From NCBI GenBank assembly GCA_947561585.1, contig CANNZV010000865.1, positions 62,001 to 126,000 on the forward strand: a stretch of DNA of 64,000 bases. Direction: 5' to 3'. The notes below the pieces were generated by a model that was not told the DNA's origin, made no database searches, and worked only from the letters and a program-made list of their open reading frames with translations. Below, one piece after another: positions 36,801 to 45,900 of the stretch. How positions within the stretch are numbered: the first letter of the stretch is position 1; each line of letters begins with the position of its first letter. Source of the stretch: Caprella mutica. Taxonomy: Eukaryota; Arthropoda; Malacostraca; Amphipoda; Caprellidae. The position numbers and the translations under genes were made by a program.

Positions 36801-39800
36801 TAGCATAGTGTGTGATATAAATTAATTATAAAATTTTCTTCGTTCTATTTGAAAGTATTATGCTGAATAATATTTTCTGATGTAAAGAAAACAAGATCAG
36901 ATGTCTTCAACGTTTAATAACCTGTAAAAATGACTCTAATTTAAAACTAATACATCAGAGCAAATAAAAAGTTATTTATATTTGGGGTCTTAGACCTTTT
37001 TGTTAGGTAAGCTAATAAGTTAAATTTACTATAATCTCTTTATTATCCTCTTCTATTCGTGAGTGAAGTCTATTCCTTTTCATCGTTTATTCCATAGGCT
37101 TGTCACGGACTGGTGGTAGGTGTCTTTGTTCAAGGAGCACTTTAATTTCTGACTTCTTCTTTCTGTCCCTTGTATTTAATTTAATTTTGACCGCAACTAA
37201 AAGTACCTTCGTTTCGAAGCAGACGTTAAACCATCCACAAAATTTAATTTAACAGCTCTAATATTTTTGCAGCCTGAAATAGTCTCACAGAGAGAATATG
37301 ACAACAAATGAAACTAATAAATTGAAATAATAAAATTTGTCAACTACTGTTTTAAGTCTGTCTTGAAAAAATAATTGTTAAAATTCATAGTATTTCTAAA
37401 TATGAATATATGACGTAAGCGCCGGTAAAACATAAATCACGCGGCGAGTTGTCCTAGCGGCGAATTGTCCTCACGGCGAATTGTCCGCGGCGAGTTGTCC
37501 TAGAACCGGGGCAATAAATCTCAGGAATAAATTCTTCTTGCCTGGCTATTCTATGCTATTTTAGGTTAACGATTTTTTTAAATTTAAAGTTATAGAATGA
37601 CGTTTGCCGCACTAGATGACCATGTTAGTACATAGGAATAAATTAATAATGTTAAGAAATCTCATAATTTGAAACATACATAAGAATAAAATACTTCTTA
37701 AAATTAAATAAAATTTTCCGAATCTTTTTTACACAGTGAACATATTCCACACGAACCTTAGCTACAAACACAGCTATGATTGCTGTGGCTAATTCTGGAG
37801 CAGACGAACCAGCGGCCATGAAAGTAGCACCTGCCACATCTTCACTCATGTTCAGACCTGTAGAGAACATGTAGAGAACATGTAGAGGGTGAATGATAAC
37901 AATTAAAAATAATGAAAACAATAGCTAGGGTAAGTTCCAAGTTATCGAAGACCGTTAAACGTTTTCGATCATGTACGAAATATTATGATAGAAGATAAGT
38001 GAGAATTATTAGATATTTTTTTCTTCGTTGTAAGATCGGAAATGTGGAACCGTCCAATAACTCGGAATTCACCCTACATAACTAGAGCGAAAATGAAGAC
38101 AAATACGCTATTCGACTATTAATAGTATATTAGTACAGTATACAGAATGAGGAAGTAACAGCATTTGAAATATCTTATTTATAAATAATAATAACTAGGC
38201 TTATGACAATATGCTTTATAAATCATATATCTTAAGAATATCACAGACGAAATGAAATGGTATCGAATACTATATACCGCTGGTGTAGAACCATTCAATA
38301 CTCTTTAATTCTCTCCGTCTATAATATTCTCTATGATTTATAAAGCATATTGTCACAACCCGACTCATCACTGTATTTTCAAAGCATATTGTCACAACCC
38401 TAGTTATGACTCCAAACTTTGAAAGCATATTGTCGCAACCCTAGTTATGACTCCAAACTTTGAAAGCATATTGTCGCAACCCTAGTTATGACTCCAAACT
38501 TTGAAAGCATATTGTCGCAACCCTATATAGTTATGACTCCAAACTATAATGCATATTGTCACAACTCTAGTTATGAATGCAAACTTTAAAAGCATATTGT
38601 CACAACCCAAGTTATGACTCCAAACTGTAAAGCATATTGTAACAACCCTAATTTTGACTCTAGACTCTAAAGCATTTGGGTCCAAAGACTCACAGTCACA
38701 AATGACTTCCAGAGAAGGTACAAAGAACTCGTCACAGATGATAGCAATGGCCACGAAGAGGTACAGTGTGACGATGATGTGGACGATGAGACCACCACTA
38801 GCTCTTGCATCCTGGCCCATCAGGGGTGGGGGAAACTGCTCTATGGATGGGGTTACACAGGGAATAGTATTGTTACCCTTCTTAGTACCATTTACTTTCT
38901 TCTCCTCATTTTCATCTATCTCCCTTTCTGTCTTCTCTAGGAACTCTTCTTGTTCTTTTATCTCCTTTTTCCTTTCTTCTAAAACTTCTTCTTTGTCTTT
39001 CAAATCCTTTTCTTCCTCCTTCAGTTCTTCTTCTTCCTTCTTTATTTCCTTCTCCTCTTCTTTCAATTCCTTTACCTTCTGAACCACCGCCTTCTCAAAG
39101 TCCTCCCTGAGATCCTCCTCAACCTCTCTCTCCTCTTCAATCGCCTCCTCCTGTTCCTTTGCAGACACCTCTTCATTCAAAACCTCCGCCTCCCTCTTCA
39201 CCAAATGTTTTCGTCCATTCAGGGCCATAGCGTTCGAATCCTCAGCATCAAAGTGCGGCTCAAAACCACCGTCCATTTGTGCCATCTTTTCGAATCGAGG
39301 ATTCTTTTGATACCCTCGAGTGTTGGGTTCTTTCTCCGGGAGCTCATTGTTGTTTGGGAGGGTGGACAGAAGTTTTCGGGTGGGGGGAGTTTTGTATTCG
39401 AACGTATCTGCAAATAAAACCTCTTATTAATTATTATTAATTATAATATTCTCCTGCAAAGAAATATGAATCTTCAATACCTATGATAAATTGTTTAATT
39501 GTCTAATTCAATGATAGAAAGCTAATTATTAAAATCAATTAATAAACTTCATTCGTTAATATCATTACAAATCAAGTTTTATATATTCACAATTATTAAT
39601 ATTTGAATTTAACAAATACCGTCGTTAATTTCTATATCGAGAAAAAGTTCTTTGATATTCCTTCCAATTCTCGCCACAAGTTTTCTTAGGATCCACTTTT
39701 AATAACGTGGCAAATCTTCCAAATTGGTGAGCAAATACGAATAATTTGCATCTAAATTTAGATGTAAAGAACTCTATAATTTTAGAAGGCCTACATAAAT

Positions 39801-41142
39801 AGTCTAATATTTCAGAGTGGGAGAGCGGTTGGAATTTCCAGAAAATTATAAGTCGAATGAGTTATTTTAATGATGAGATTTAAAGATAATAATGTAATGG
39901 AAATAAATGGAGCGTGTAAATTTTATAACTTGAAGGGTAACCAAATAAATAAGCAAGTAATATCTACTTATAAATAAGGTAATATTGATGTCTATATTGT
40001 TATCATTAAACGTCTTCGTAATTATTCGAGACCCTACAGCTGGCATCAAAAGGAAAGTAAATACAAGGAAATTCGAAGAGGCAGTCAGAAAAGAAATTGA
40101 CTCTATGAACAAAGTCATTTACCACCAGTCGGTAAAAATGCTGGAGAAAAGTTATTCCGTGAATGCAGTCACTTTCCAAAGAATGGAACAAAAAAGGAAT
40201 GAAACGAAGCCTTCAAGTCTTCCTAACACAAAATCTAAGAGGGAAATGAAGAGGTGATAGTAAATGAAGCCTACAAGTCTTCCTAACACAAAATCTAAGA
40301 GGGAAATGAAGAGGTGATAGTAAATGAAGCCTACGAGTCTACCTAATACAAAATCTATGAGGGAAATGAAGAGGTGATAGTGAATGAAGCCTACGAGTCT
40401 ACCTAATACAAAATCTAAGAGGAAAATGAAGAGGTGATAGTGAATGAAGCCTACGAGTCTACCTAATACAAAATCTAAGAGGAAAATGAAGAGGTGATAG
40501 TGAATGAAGCCTACGAGTCTACCTAATACATAATCTAAGAGGGAAATGAAGAGGTGATAGTAAATGAAGCCTACAAGTCTTCCTAACACAAAATCTAAGA
40601 GGGAAATGAAGAGGTGATAGTAAATGAAGCCTACGAGTCTACCTAATACAAAATCTAAGAGGGAAATGAAGAGGTGATAGTAAATGAAGCCTACGAGTCT
40701 ACCTAAAACAAAATCTAAGAGGAAAATGAAGAGGTGATAGTGAATGAAGCCTACGAGTCTACCTAATACAAAATCTAAGAGGAAAATGAAGAGGTGATAG
40801 TGAATGAAGCCTACGAGTCTACCTAATACATAATCTAAGAGGGAAATGAAGAGGTGATAGTAAATGAAGCCTACGAACTCTACCTAACACAAAGAGCATG
40901 ACCCTAGTGTTACGTATAACATAAAAACAATGTAATTCTGATTATATATCACATTCTGAATTCTCACCTGAATTCAAATTACGTTTTCCTCCAAAGTTAA
41001 CAAATGCACTCATGAAGCACATGTACAGGGCACACACCAGCACCACACGAAACACTTTCGACTGTCGAGATCGAAGCCCAAGTCGAGTGGAGAGTCGGAC
41101 CGAAGGCTCGGCAGTGGGCATTTTCAGGGACAGATTCGACAT
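27826..41142 (-). CDS. Potassium-dependent sodium/calcium exchanger (NCKX, SLC24 family), 731 aa
   Basis: Eleven coding exons on the minus strand join in frame: 41142-40968, 39407-38694, 37857-37757, 36358-36171, 35617-35415, 34831-34763, 32395-32295, 31060-30850, 30218-30117, 29026-28895, 28025-27826 (2,196 nt). It is a plasma-membrane exchanger; family members export Ca2+ and K+ in return for Na+. A signal anchor lies at about residues 29-49 and a charged ectodomain at 59-262. The alpha-1 repeat runs from about 297 to 350 ([20 protein letters not shown], then [10 protein letters not shown]). The cytosolic loop is at about 410-520. The alpha-2 repeat runs from about 588 to 645 ([18 protein letters not shown], then [20 protein letters not shown]). 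The Glu of SAPE and Asp of VPDA, which bind cations in this family, and the Asp of NVFD, linked to K+ dependence, are all present. The end [12 protein letters not shown] is typical. Length is usual for NCKX. Confidence 0.93.
28060..28460. repeat. Degenerate minisatellite (aatatgagttaaaatatgaa) in the last intron
   Basis: Many imperfect units of gaatatgag / gttaaaatatgaat fill the intron next to the final NCKX acceptor. There is no coding content. Confidence 0.65.
28895..30218 (-). other. NCKX alpha-2 repeat exons (30218-30117 and 29026-28895)
   Basis: The first exon encodes [20 protein letters not shown] with [13 protein letters not shown]. The second encodes [20 protein letters not shown] and LGLPWFIKT. 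Both exons are multiples of three (102 and 132 nt) with phase-1 borders, so skipping either would keep the frame but remove the transport core. Confidence 0.85.
29590..30000. repeat. Dispersed repeat, inverted partner of 25855-26710
   Basis: It carries gctatggagattgaccaata, cggagcactaacggtttag with its own mirrored agtgctccgcctcctgttga, and caatcagagaagagttatct. The segment lies in an NCKX intron. Its short internal hairpin is centred near 29809. Confidence 0.5.
30400..30849 (-). repeat. 30-bp minisatellite carrying copies of the exon-8 splice donor
   Basis: About 15 units of roughly 30 bp abut the donor of the NCKX exon 31060-30850. The exon ends ATTG|GTAAGGGG. Most units contain the same ATTGGTAAG on the minus strand; two have the GT changed to GC (units near 30480 and 30545). 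Spacing between donors is 29-30 nt. Reading on from the exon gives [10 protein letters not shown] and [10 protein letters not shown], so the nearest alternative donors would add 10 residues in frame. Confidence 0.8.
32009..32163. mobile_element. MITE family M1 in an NCKX intron, left end lost
   Basis: It runs from agaatcatagatcttaggag through the core atactatataccgctggtgt to gcatattgtcacaaccctag. The left gggttgtgac terminus is missing. Confidence 0.6.
32748..32850. repeat. Short minisatellite (gaatatatatagaaaagt)
   Basis: Four units of about 28 bp lie in an NCKX intron. There are no other features. Confidence 0.55.
33007..33872. repeat. Perfect 17-bp array, about 50 units
   Basis: The unit TATAAACCTCATAATGG repeats with no visible change for about 865 bp inside the NCKX intron 32396-34762. 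Such uniformity points to very recent expansion or assembly-level copying. Confidence 0.9.
34080..34325. repeat. Foldback repeat of AATTGCTCGA motifs
   Basis: Five to six copies of caattgctcgaaaa-like sequence (34105-34195) face inverted copies (gagcaaatgatttcgaacga, tttgagcaattta) at 34258-34320. It is intronic and noncoding. Confidence 0.5.
34913..35275. repeat. 71-bp minisatellite, five units
   Basis: Units start tattgactgtaaatagatat and end gagttcatccctagtggaat. The first period is 68 bp and the rest 71 bp, nearly identical. They lie in the intron before the 34763-34831 exon. Confidence 0.8.
36507..37513. mobile_element. 1.0-kb foldback element with GGACAATTCGCCG arms
   Basis: Both ends are arrays of about 18-bp units (ggacaattcgccgctagg type): seven on the left (36525-36625) and four on the right in inverse orientation (37440-37500). 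They are followed inward by the matched pair gtgatttatgttttaccg / cggtaaaacataaatcac. The interior holds a SINE-like copy at 36990-37250. No transposase is present. It lies in the NCKX intron between the alpha-1 exons. Confidence 0.65.
36990..37250 (+). repeat. SINE-like family S copy inside the foldback element
   Basis: It has the ordered blocks tttgttaggtaagct, tttactataatctctttatt, cgtgagtgaagtc, ggtggtaggtgtctttgttc and gaagcagacgttaaaccat. It has a single copy of the segment that is tandemly expanded elsewhere. Confidence 0.5.
37926..38077. mobile_element. MITE family M2 with TA flanks
   Basis: It starts tagggtaagttccaagttat and ends aactcggaattcacccta, with TA at both borders, as expected of Tc1/mariner-type MITEs. 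It is intronic in NCKX. Confidence 0.6.
38196..38362. mobile_element. MITE family M1 next to the 41-bp array
   Basis: It runs from taggcttatgacaatatgct through the core atcacagacgaaatgaaatg to gcatattgtcacaaccc. Its right terminus is the sequence that is repeated in the array that follows. Confidence 0.65.
38370..38665. repeat. 41-bp minisatellite derived from a MITE end
   Basis: About seven units contain gcatattgtcacaaccctag (the M1 right end) followed by ttatgactccaaactttgaa. The period is 41 bp. The array stops about 30 bp from the donor of the large NCKX exon (38694). Confidence 0.75.
38694..39407 (-). other. NCKX exon with Glu/Lys-rich ectodomain
   Basis: The 714-nt exon encodes residues 59-296. 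Residues about 130-229 are almost uninterrupted Glu and Lys (for example [20 protein letters not shown]) and should form a long charged helix or coiled coil. Two N-glycosylation sequons follow (NGT at 231, NNT at 237). The exon ends in the first membrane helix of the exchanger core ([20 protein letters not shown], then VPSLEVICD), with donor ACT|gtgagt. Confidence 0.85.
40020..40900 (-). repeat. SINE-like family S copy with expanded 60-bp array
   Basis: The body (40050-40200, for example gtgaatgcagtcactttcca) is followed by about 11 units of exactly 60 bp starting near 40203, each with gaagcctacgagtctaccta and ggaaaatgaagaggtgatag. It is the reverse-strand counterpart of the 61-bp array at 20325-20965. 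It is intronic in NCKX. Open frames through it are repeat artefacts. Confidence 0.7.
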
Positions 41143-41287
41143 AGCGGTTAGTTATTTCTCAAGAAGTTATCGTTATCACTGATGTCATAAGTGGTAAGTG
41201 AAGTGTGGATCGTTTGCCATGCTTCTCATGATTCCACTTTAGATCTCGCCATGTTTGATGAGGGGAACTGCTTTCTTTGGAGACTCT
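41143..41287 (-). promoter_or_regulatory. NCKX leader with three chained upstream ORFs
   Basis: An acceptor (tttccacag) on the minus strand places the exon start near 41287. Three short ORFs precede the main ATG at 41142: 41252-41226 (8 codons), 41229-41185 (14 codons) and 41188-41159 (9 codons). Each later ATG overlaps the preceding TGA in an ATGA. Such leaders usually lower translation of the main ORF and can allow re-initiation. Confidence 0.55.
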
Positions 41288-41384
41288 CTGTGGAAAGAAG
41301 GGAAAAAGTTATGGAAAGATGTTTACAATTTGAATGGTGATAGGTATTAATGAATAAAGCTGTAATCCTTTATGTCCTTTCATA

Positions 41385-41555
41385 TGAAAGTTGGTATCGG
41401 TTGGTATCCACGATACCTGCAGGTATCGTGGATACCAACTGAAATGAATAATTATTATATCTTTTTTCTTATATTCTCGTTGAAAAAGTAGGAGGAGCTT
41501 GGCAAAAAGTCTGGTGGAAAGACTTAGAAAATTTTACGTGTGTACGGCCCTTTAG
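41385..41555. mobile_element. Truncated hairpin MITE (family of 54437-54678)
   Basis: It contains the perfect palindrome core tggtatccacgatacctgca and its mirror, then tttttcttatattctcgttg, aagtaggaggagcttggcaa and acgtgtgtacggcccttta. The left arm is missing. Confidence 0.6.
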
Positions 41556-42003
41556 AGTAAGAACAATTGTGATTTATATTTTATTGAATAAATTCAATAT
41601 TATTTTTTTTCTTATTATTGTTCAACATGTTTAGTTTGCCTGTATATTACAAGGATATAATATTTTTTCAATTTCAAATTAATTCTTGACTTATAACGTT
41701 AAATGCGTATTTTAATATAGAACGACTGATAATTAACTAATTAATTAATTACAATGAATAATCTATACCTAGTTTTGATTAATATAAGAATCCATTAATG
41801 TTTAATATAAAGAATATCAATACTATAATTTGGTCGATAGAAATTGATACAATATTTTTCTATGAAAGTGAACTCCATCTTTTTACAACTAGCAGGTCAC
41901 TGAATTTTCATCGAAGTTCACTTAGTGAAGCTATTTGGTGTAGTAATTAAATGAAAAGCCACTGAAAAACAGTGGCCTTGCATTTAGACTTTTCAGAGAA
42001 AAG

Positions 42004-42440
42004 AGTGGTGCACATGTACCATCACCACAAAGAGTGGTGCACATGTACCATCACCACAAAGAGTGGTGAACATGTACCATCACCACAAAGAGTGGTGCAC
42101 ATGTACCATCACCACAAAGAGTGGTGCACAAGTACCATCACCACAAAGAGTGGTGCACATGTACCGTCACCACAAAGAGTGGTGCACATGTACCATCACC
42201 ACAAAGAGTGGTGCACAAGTACCATCACCACAAAGAGTGGTGCACATGTACCATCACCACAAAGAGTGGTGCACAAGTACCATCACCACAAAGAGTGGTG
42301 CACATGTACCGTCACCACAAAGAGTGGTGCACATGTACCATCATACCTAAATAAAGTGGTGAAGATGTTCCATCATACTTAAAAGTGGTGAAGATGTACC
42401 ATCATACTTAAAAGTGGTGAAGATGTACCATCACACCTAA
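42004..42440. repeat. 29-bp minisatellite, about 12 units
   Basis: The unit carries gagtggtgcacatgtaccat and caccacaa. A few degenerate units follow to 42440. Because 29 is not a multiple of three and the unit has no stops, all three forward frames stay open; this is not a gene. Confidence 0.85.
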
Positions 42441-42929
42441 GATTGGTACAGATGTATATATTTATGCATGAATATATGTGTTTGTACAGTTTTATATGTA
42501 TACAGTTTTTAATGTTTAAATATTACCACATTATATCTATAATTAGTTCAAATAAATTTACTGAAATGAGAAATTAAATAATTGTTTTCCCATAGGTTTC
42601 CACACAAATTTGACCAAATATTTACCACTATAGAAGACGGAATGATAATTTATTTAATCATTAATTCAATAAATTATTATGCATAAAGTGAGTAATCACA
42701 AGCAGAAGCAAATGTACACAAAAATAGCCATGCCATACTATTTTATTGCAAATATTTGACCTTTCGTTAATATTACTTCTATTAAATAGGTTAAACTTTT
42801 ATAGAATTCACTTTAACGATATATTGGTCATTGTTGGTACAGAGTGGCCTGTTTAGAGTACTGTAAGTGCAGTCAAACTGTACAAACTTAGAGAACCACT
42901 ACACTGTACAAAGCAGACACTTTATAATA

Positions 42930-45900
42930 CTGTGCACTTTACACTGTAAGCTGTACTATCACTGTACACTGTAAGCTGTACTATCACTGTACACTGTAAG
43001 CTGTACTATCACTGTACACTGTAAGCTGTACTATCACTGTACACTCTAAGCTGTTCTATCACTGTACACTGTAAGCTGTACTATCACTGTACACTGCAAG
43101 CTGTACTATCACTGTACACTGTAAGCTGTACTATCACTGTACACTGCAAGCTGTACTATCACTGTACACTGTAAGCTGTACTAACACTGTACACTGTAAG
43201 CTGTACTATCACTGTACACTGTAAGCTGTACTATCACTGTACATTGCAAGCTGTACTATCACTGTACATTGCAAGCTGTACTATCACTGTACACTGCAAG
43301 CTGTACTATCACTGTACACTGTAAGCTGTACTATCACTGTACACTGTAAGCTGTACTATCACTGTACACTGTAAGCTGTACTATCACTGTACACTCTAAG
43401 CTGTACTATCACTGTACACTGTAAGCTGTACTATCACTGTACATTGCAAGCTGTACTAACACTGTACATTGCAAGCTGTACTATCACTGTACACTGTAAG
43501 CTGTACTATCACTGTACACTGTAAGCTGTACTATCACTGTACACTGCAAGCTGTACTATCACTGTACACTGCAAGCTGTACTAACACTGTACACTGTAAG
43601 CTGTACTATCACTGTACATTGTAAGCTGTACACTAACACTGTACACTGTAAGCTGTACACTAACACTGTACACTGTAAGCTGTACTATCACTGTACACTG
43701 TAAGCTGTACTATCACTGTACACTGTAAGCTGTACTATCACTGTACACTGTAAGCTGTACTATCACTGTACACTGTAAGCTGTACTATCACTGTACACTG
43801 TAAGCTGTACTATCACTGTACATTGTAAGCTGTACACTAACACTGTACACTGTAAGCTGTACACTAACACTGTACACTGTAAGCTGTACACTAACACTGT
43901 ACACTGTAAGCTGTACTATCACTGTACACTGTAAGCTGTACTATCACTGTACACTGTAAGCTGTACTATCACTGTACACTGTAAGCTGTACACTAACACT
44001 GTACACTGTAAGCTGTACACTAACACTGTACACTGTAAGCTGTACTATCACTGTACACTGTAAGCTGTACTATCACTGTACACTGTAAGCTGTACTATCA
44101 CTGTACACTGTAAGCTGTACTATCACTGTACACTGTAAGCTGTACTATCACTGTACACTGTAAGCTGTACACTAACACTGTACACTGTAAGCTGTACACT
44201 AACACTGTACACTGTAAGCTGTACACTAACACTGTACACTGTAAGCTGTACTATCACTGTACACTGTAAGCTGTACTATCACTGTACACTGTAAGCTGTA
44301 CTATCACTGTACACTGTAAGCTGTACTATCACTGTACATTGCAAGCTGTACTATCACTGTACATTGCAAGCTGTACTATCACTGTACATTGTAAGCTGTA
44401 CTATCACTGTACACTGTAAGCTGTACTATCACTGTACATTGCAAGCTGTACTATCACTGTACATTGCAAGCTGTACTATCACTGTACATTGCAAGCTGTA
44501 CTATCACTGTACATTGCAAGCTGTACTATCACTGTACACTGTAAGCTGTACTATCACTGTACACTGTAAGCTGTACTATCACTGTACACTGTAAGCTGTA
44601 CTATCACTGTACACTGTAAGCTGTACTATCACTGTACACTGTAAGCTGTACTATCACTGTACACTGTAAGCTGTACTATCACTGTACATTGCAAGCTGTA
44701 CTATCACTGTACACTGTAAGCTGTACTATCACTGTACACTGTAAGCTGTACTATCACTGTACACTGTAAGCTGTACACTAACACTGTACACTGTAAGCTG
44801 TACACTAACACTGTACACTGTAAGCTGTACACTAACACTGTACACTGTAAGCTGTACTATCACTGTACACTGTAAGCTGTACTATCACTGTACACTGTAA
44901 GCTGTACTATCACTGTACACTGTAAGCTGTACTATCACTGTACACTGTAAGCTGTACTATCACTGTACACTGTAAGCTGTACTATCACTGTACACTGTAA
45001 GCTGTACACTAACACTGTACACTGTAAGCTGTACTATCACTGTACACTGTAAGCTGTACTATCACTGTACACTGTAAGCTGTACTATCACTGTACACTGT
45101 AAGCTGTACTATCACTGTACACTGTAAGCTGTACTATCACTGTACACTGTAAGCTGTACTATCACTGTACACTGTAAGCTGTACACTAACACTGTACACT
45201 GTAAGCTGTACACTAACACTGTACACTCTAAGCTGTACTATCACTGTACACTGTAAGCTGTACACTAACACTGTACACTGTAAGCTGTACACTAACACTG
45301 TACACTGTAAGCTGTACTATCACTGTACACTGTAAGCTGTACACTAACACTGTACACTGTAAGCTGTACTATCACTGTACACTGTAAGCTGTACTATCAC
45401 TGTACACTGTAAGCTGTACTATCACTGTACACTGTAAGCTGTACACTAACACTGTACACTGTAAGCTGTACTATCACTGTACACTGTAAGCTGTACTATC
45501 ACTGTACACTGTAAGCTGTACTATCACTGTACACTGTAAGCTGTACTATCACTTTACACTGTAAGCTGTACTATCACTGTACACTGTAAGCTGTACTATC
45601 ACTGTACACTGTAAGCTGTACTATCACTGTACACTGTAAGCTGTACACTAACACTGTACACTGTAAGCTGTACACTAACACTGTACACTGTAAGCTGTAC
45701 TATCACTGTACACTGTAAGCTGTACTATCACTGTACACTGTAAGCTGTACTAACACTGTACACTCTAAGCTGTACTATCACTGTACACTGTAAGCTGTAC
45801 ACTAACACTGTACACTGTAAGCTGTACACTAACACTGTACACTGTAAGCTGTACTATCACTGTACACTGTAAGCTGTACTATCACTGTACACTGTAAGCT

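Larger units (their letters stand above)
36171..37857 (-). other. NCKX alpha-1 repeat exons (37857-37757 and 36358-36171)
   Basis: The first encodes [20 protein letters not shown] and [13 protein letters not shown]. The second encodes [20 protein letters not shown] and the next membrane helices. The usual family sequence after the first helix is close to GDVGVGTIVGSAVFN, so this protein differs at several normally conserved positions (D for G, S and G for G and T). Confidence 0.8.

Noticed and set aside
40020..40589. Open frames in the 60-bp array (for example [12 protein letters not shown] repeats on the minus strand)
   Set aside because: The period is a multiple of three, so frames stay open; the sequence is an intronic copy of family S.
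41972..42382. His/Cys-rich open frame
   Set aside because: It arises from the stop-free 29-bp repeat read in successive frames.
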